A stretch of 6,723 bases of DNA from NCBI GenBank assembly GCA_009774395.1, contig VSNQ01000183.1, positions 1-6,723 of the forward strand, read 5' to 3'. Below the pieces are notes generated by a model. That model was not told the DNA's origin. It did not search any database and worked only from the letters and a program-made list of their open reading frames with translations. The first letter of the stretch is position 1. Every line of letters starts with the position of its first letter. This document shows positions 6,354 through 6,723 of this stretch, one piece after another. Source of the stretch: Lachnospiraceae bacterium (GTDB lineage: Bacteria > Bacillota > Clostridia > Lachnospirales > Lachnospiraceae). The position numbers were made by a program, and so were the translations under genes.

Positions 6354-6413
6354 GGAATATTTGTGATAGGTAAATTGCGTTAGATGCTGCCCTGTTGCAT
6401 AATATTCCTTTTT
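6354..6413 (+). terminator. Intrinsic terminator of the glycosylase-like gene
   Basis: GGAATATT at 6354-6361 pairs perfectly with AATATTCC at 6401-6408, followed directly by TTTTT at 6409-6413. The 39-base interior can add GATAGG/CCTGTT (6365-6370/6391-6396, two G-U pairs). It lies 76 bases after the stop codon. The 6279-6353 stretch between them holds nothing else I could recognise. Confidence 0.75.
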
Positions 6414-6520
6414 ATTTGAAATAATAGGTAGTAGGGAGGAATCCGATAATAAAATAACTTACCCATGTTCTGAAAAATAATAAATCATTGCAAATATTAT
6501 CATTATTGTAGTACATGATT

Positions 6521-6700
6521 TACAGCACATACTGCACACCTATGAGATTTACAGTAACAGACCATTAGATACGTTGTAAATTTAGAGCAGCACGATAGAA
6601 AACTGCAAATGTTCTCGGTGTGCAGCATAATTTTCAGAAACATACTCATATAGTAAACGCATTTTGTATCTGCGTTTTGACTTTTTGTAGCTGCTGTGTA
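6521..6700. other. Structured intergenic segment, possible small RNA
   Basis: CTGCACACC (6532-6540) pairs with GGTGTGCAG (6617-6625). The stem continues inward past a 3-base bulge as GAGA/TCTC (6544-6547/6613-6616), then TTT/AAA and CAGT/ACTG (6552-6555/6602-6605). An outer ACAGCA/TGCTGT pairing (6522-6527/6692-6697) could close the whole segment. No protein gene is credible here. Strand is unclear: the single A/C mismatch on + (6551/6606) would be a G-U pair on -, whereas the 3' terminator-like hairpin reads on +. No convincing promoter was found for either strand. The adjoining 6414-6520 is AT-rich with nothing recognised. Confidence 0.45.
6652..6686 (+). terminator. Terminator-like hairpin near the window end
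   Basis: AAACGCA at 6655-6661 pairs with TGCGTTT at 6671-6677 (7 bp). Past a 2-base bulge the stem extends as AGT/ACT (6652-6654/6680-6682), and TTTT follows at 6683-6686. It would end a + strand transcript through the structured segment just upstream. The remaining bases to 6723 show no feature. Confidence 0.55.
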
Positions 6701-6723
6701 TTCAATTAGATTTGGATGCAAAA

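Noticed and set aside
6375..6403. Promoter TTGCGT, 17 bases, CATAAT
   Set aside because: It lies inside the terminator hairpin of the preceding gene, and its -10 overlaps the 3' arm, so the match is more likely incidental.
6434..6467. Small gene after GGGAGGA at 6434
   Set aside because: The first ATG is 24 bases away, the frames close at once, and no start codon is correctly spaced.
6503..6721. Small - strand open frame at the window end
   Set aside because: It starts with TTG at the edge, shows no ribosome site or known motif, and overlaps the strongly paired segment.

Overview
The window looks like chromosome from a low-GC, anaerobic Gram-positive bacterium, probably a clostridium of the Lachnospiraceae type. 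The basis is AT-rich intergenic DNA, strong AGGAG-type ribosome sites, sigma-A-like promoters, hairpin-plus-T terminators, and a glutamate dehydrogenase that aligns end to end with clostridial and enterobacterial hexameric enzymes. The taxon is inferred from protein character only.

Four protein genes lie on the + strand, apparently as separate transcription units. They are a Na+/phosphate cotransporter with a C-terminal PhoU-like domain (165-1940), an NADP-type glutamate dehydrogenase gdhA (2709-4064), a DeoR/YafY-type HTH-WYL regulator (4433-5362), and an Fpg/Nei-family DNA-glycosylase-like protein (5454-6278). No believable protein gene is seen on the - strand.

The non-coding parts are the unusual ones. 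(1) The 768-base gap before gdhA holds a good promoter (TTGTAC, 17 bases, TATAAT) followed by about 600 bases that fold by hand into a large nested RNA. It has long-range helices of 12, 9 and 7 bp, several strong local hairpins including a GNRA-capped one, and a final AU hairpin with a T-run that stops six bases before the gdhA ribosome site. It is in the size class of ornate RNAs such as OLE, ROOL and GOLLD; which family, if any, I could not establish. (2) Between the gdhA terminator and the WYL gene lie three tandem units of about 88-91 bases. They keep the same two-hairpin architecture while the stem sequences change in a compensating way. (3) After the glycosylase-like gene come a clear terminator and a further structured segment (6521-6700) with a second terminator-like hairpin.

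Functionally, the transporter imports phosphate and gdhA assimilates ammonium. The WYL regulator sits directly upstream of the glycosylase-like gene, whose extended -10 promoter is preceded by a perfect TGACAT-N4-ATGTCA palindrome. That arrangement suggests, but does not prove, that the regulator controls its neighbour. The glycosylase-like protein lacks the family's N-terminal catalytic proline and its conserved beta-hairpin lysine, so its activity is open to question.
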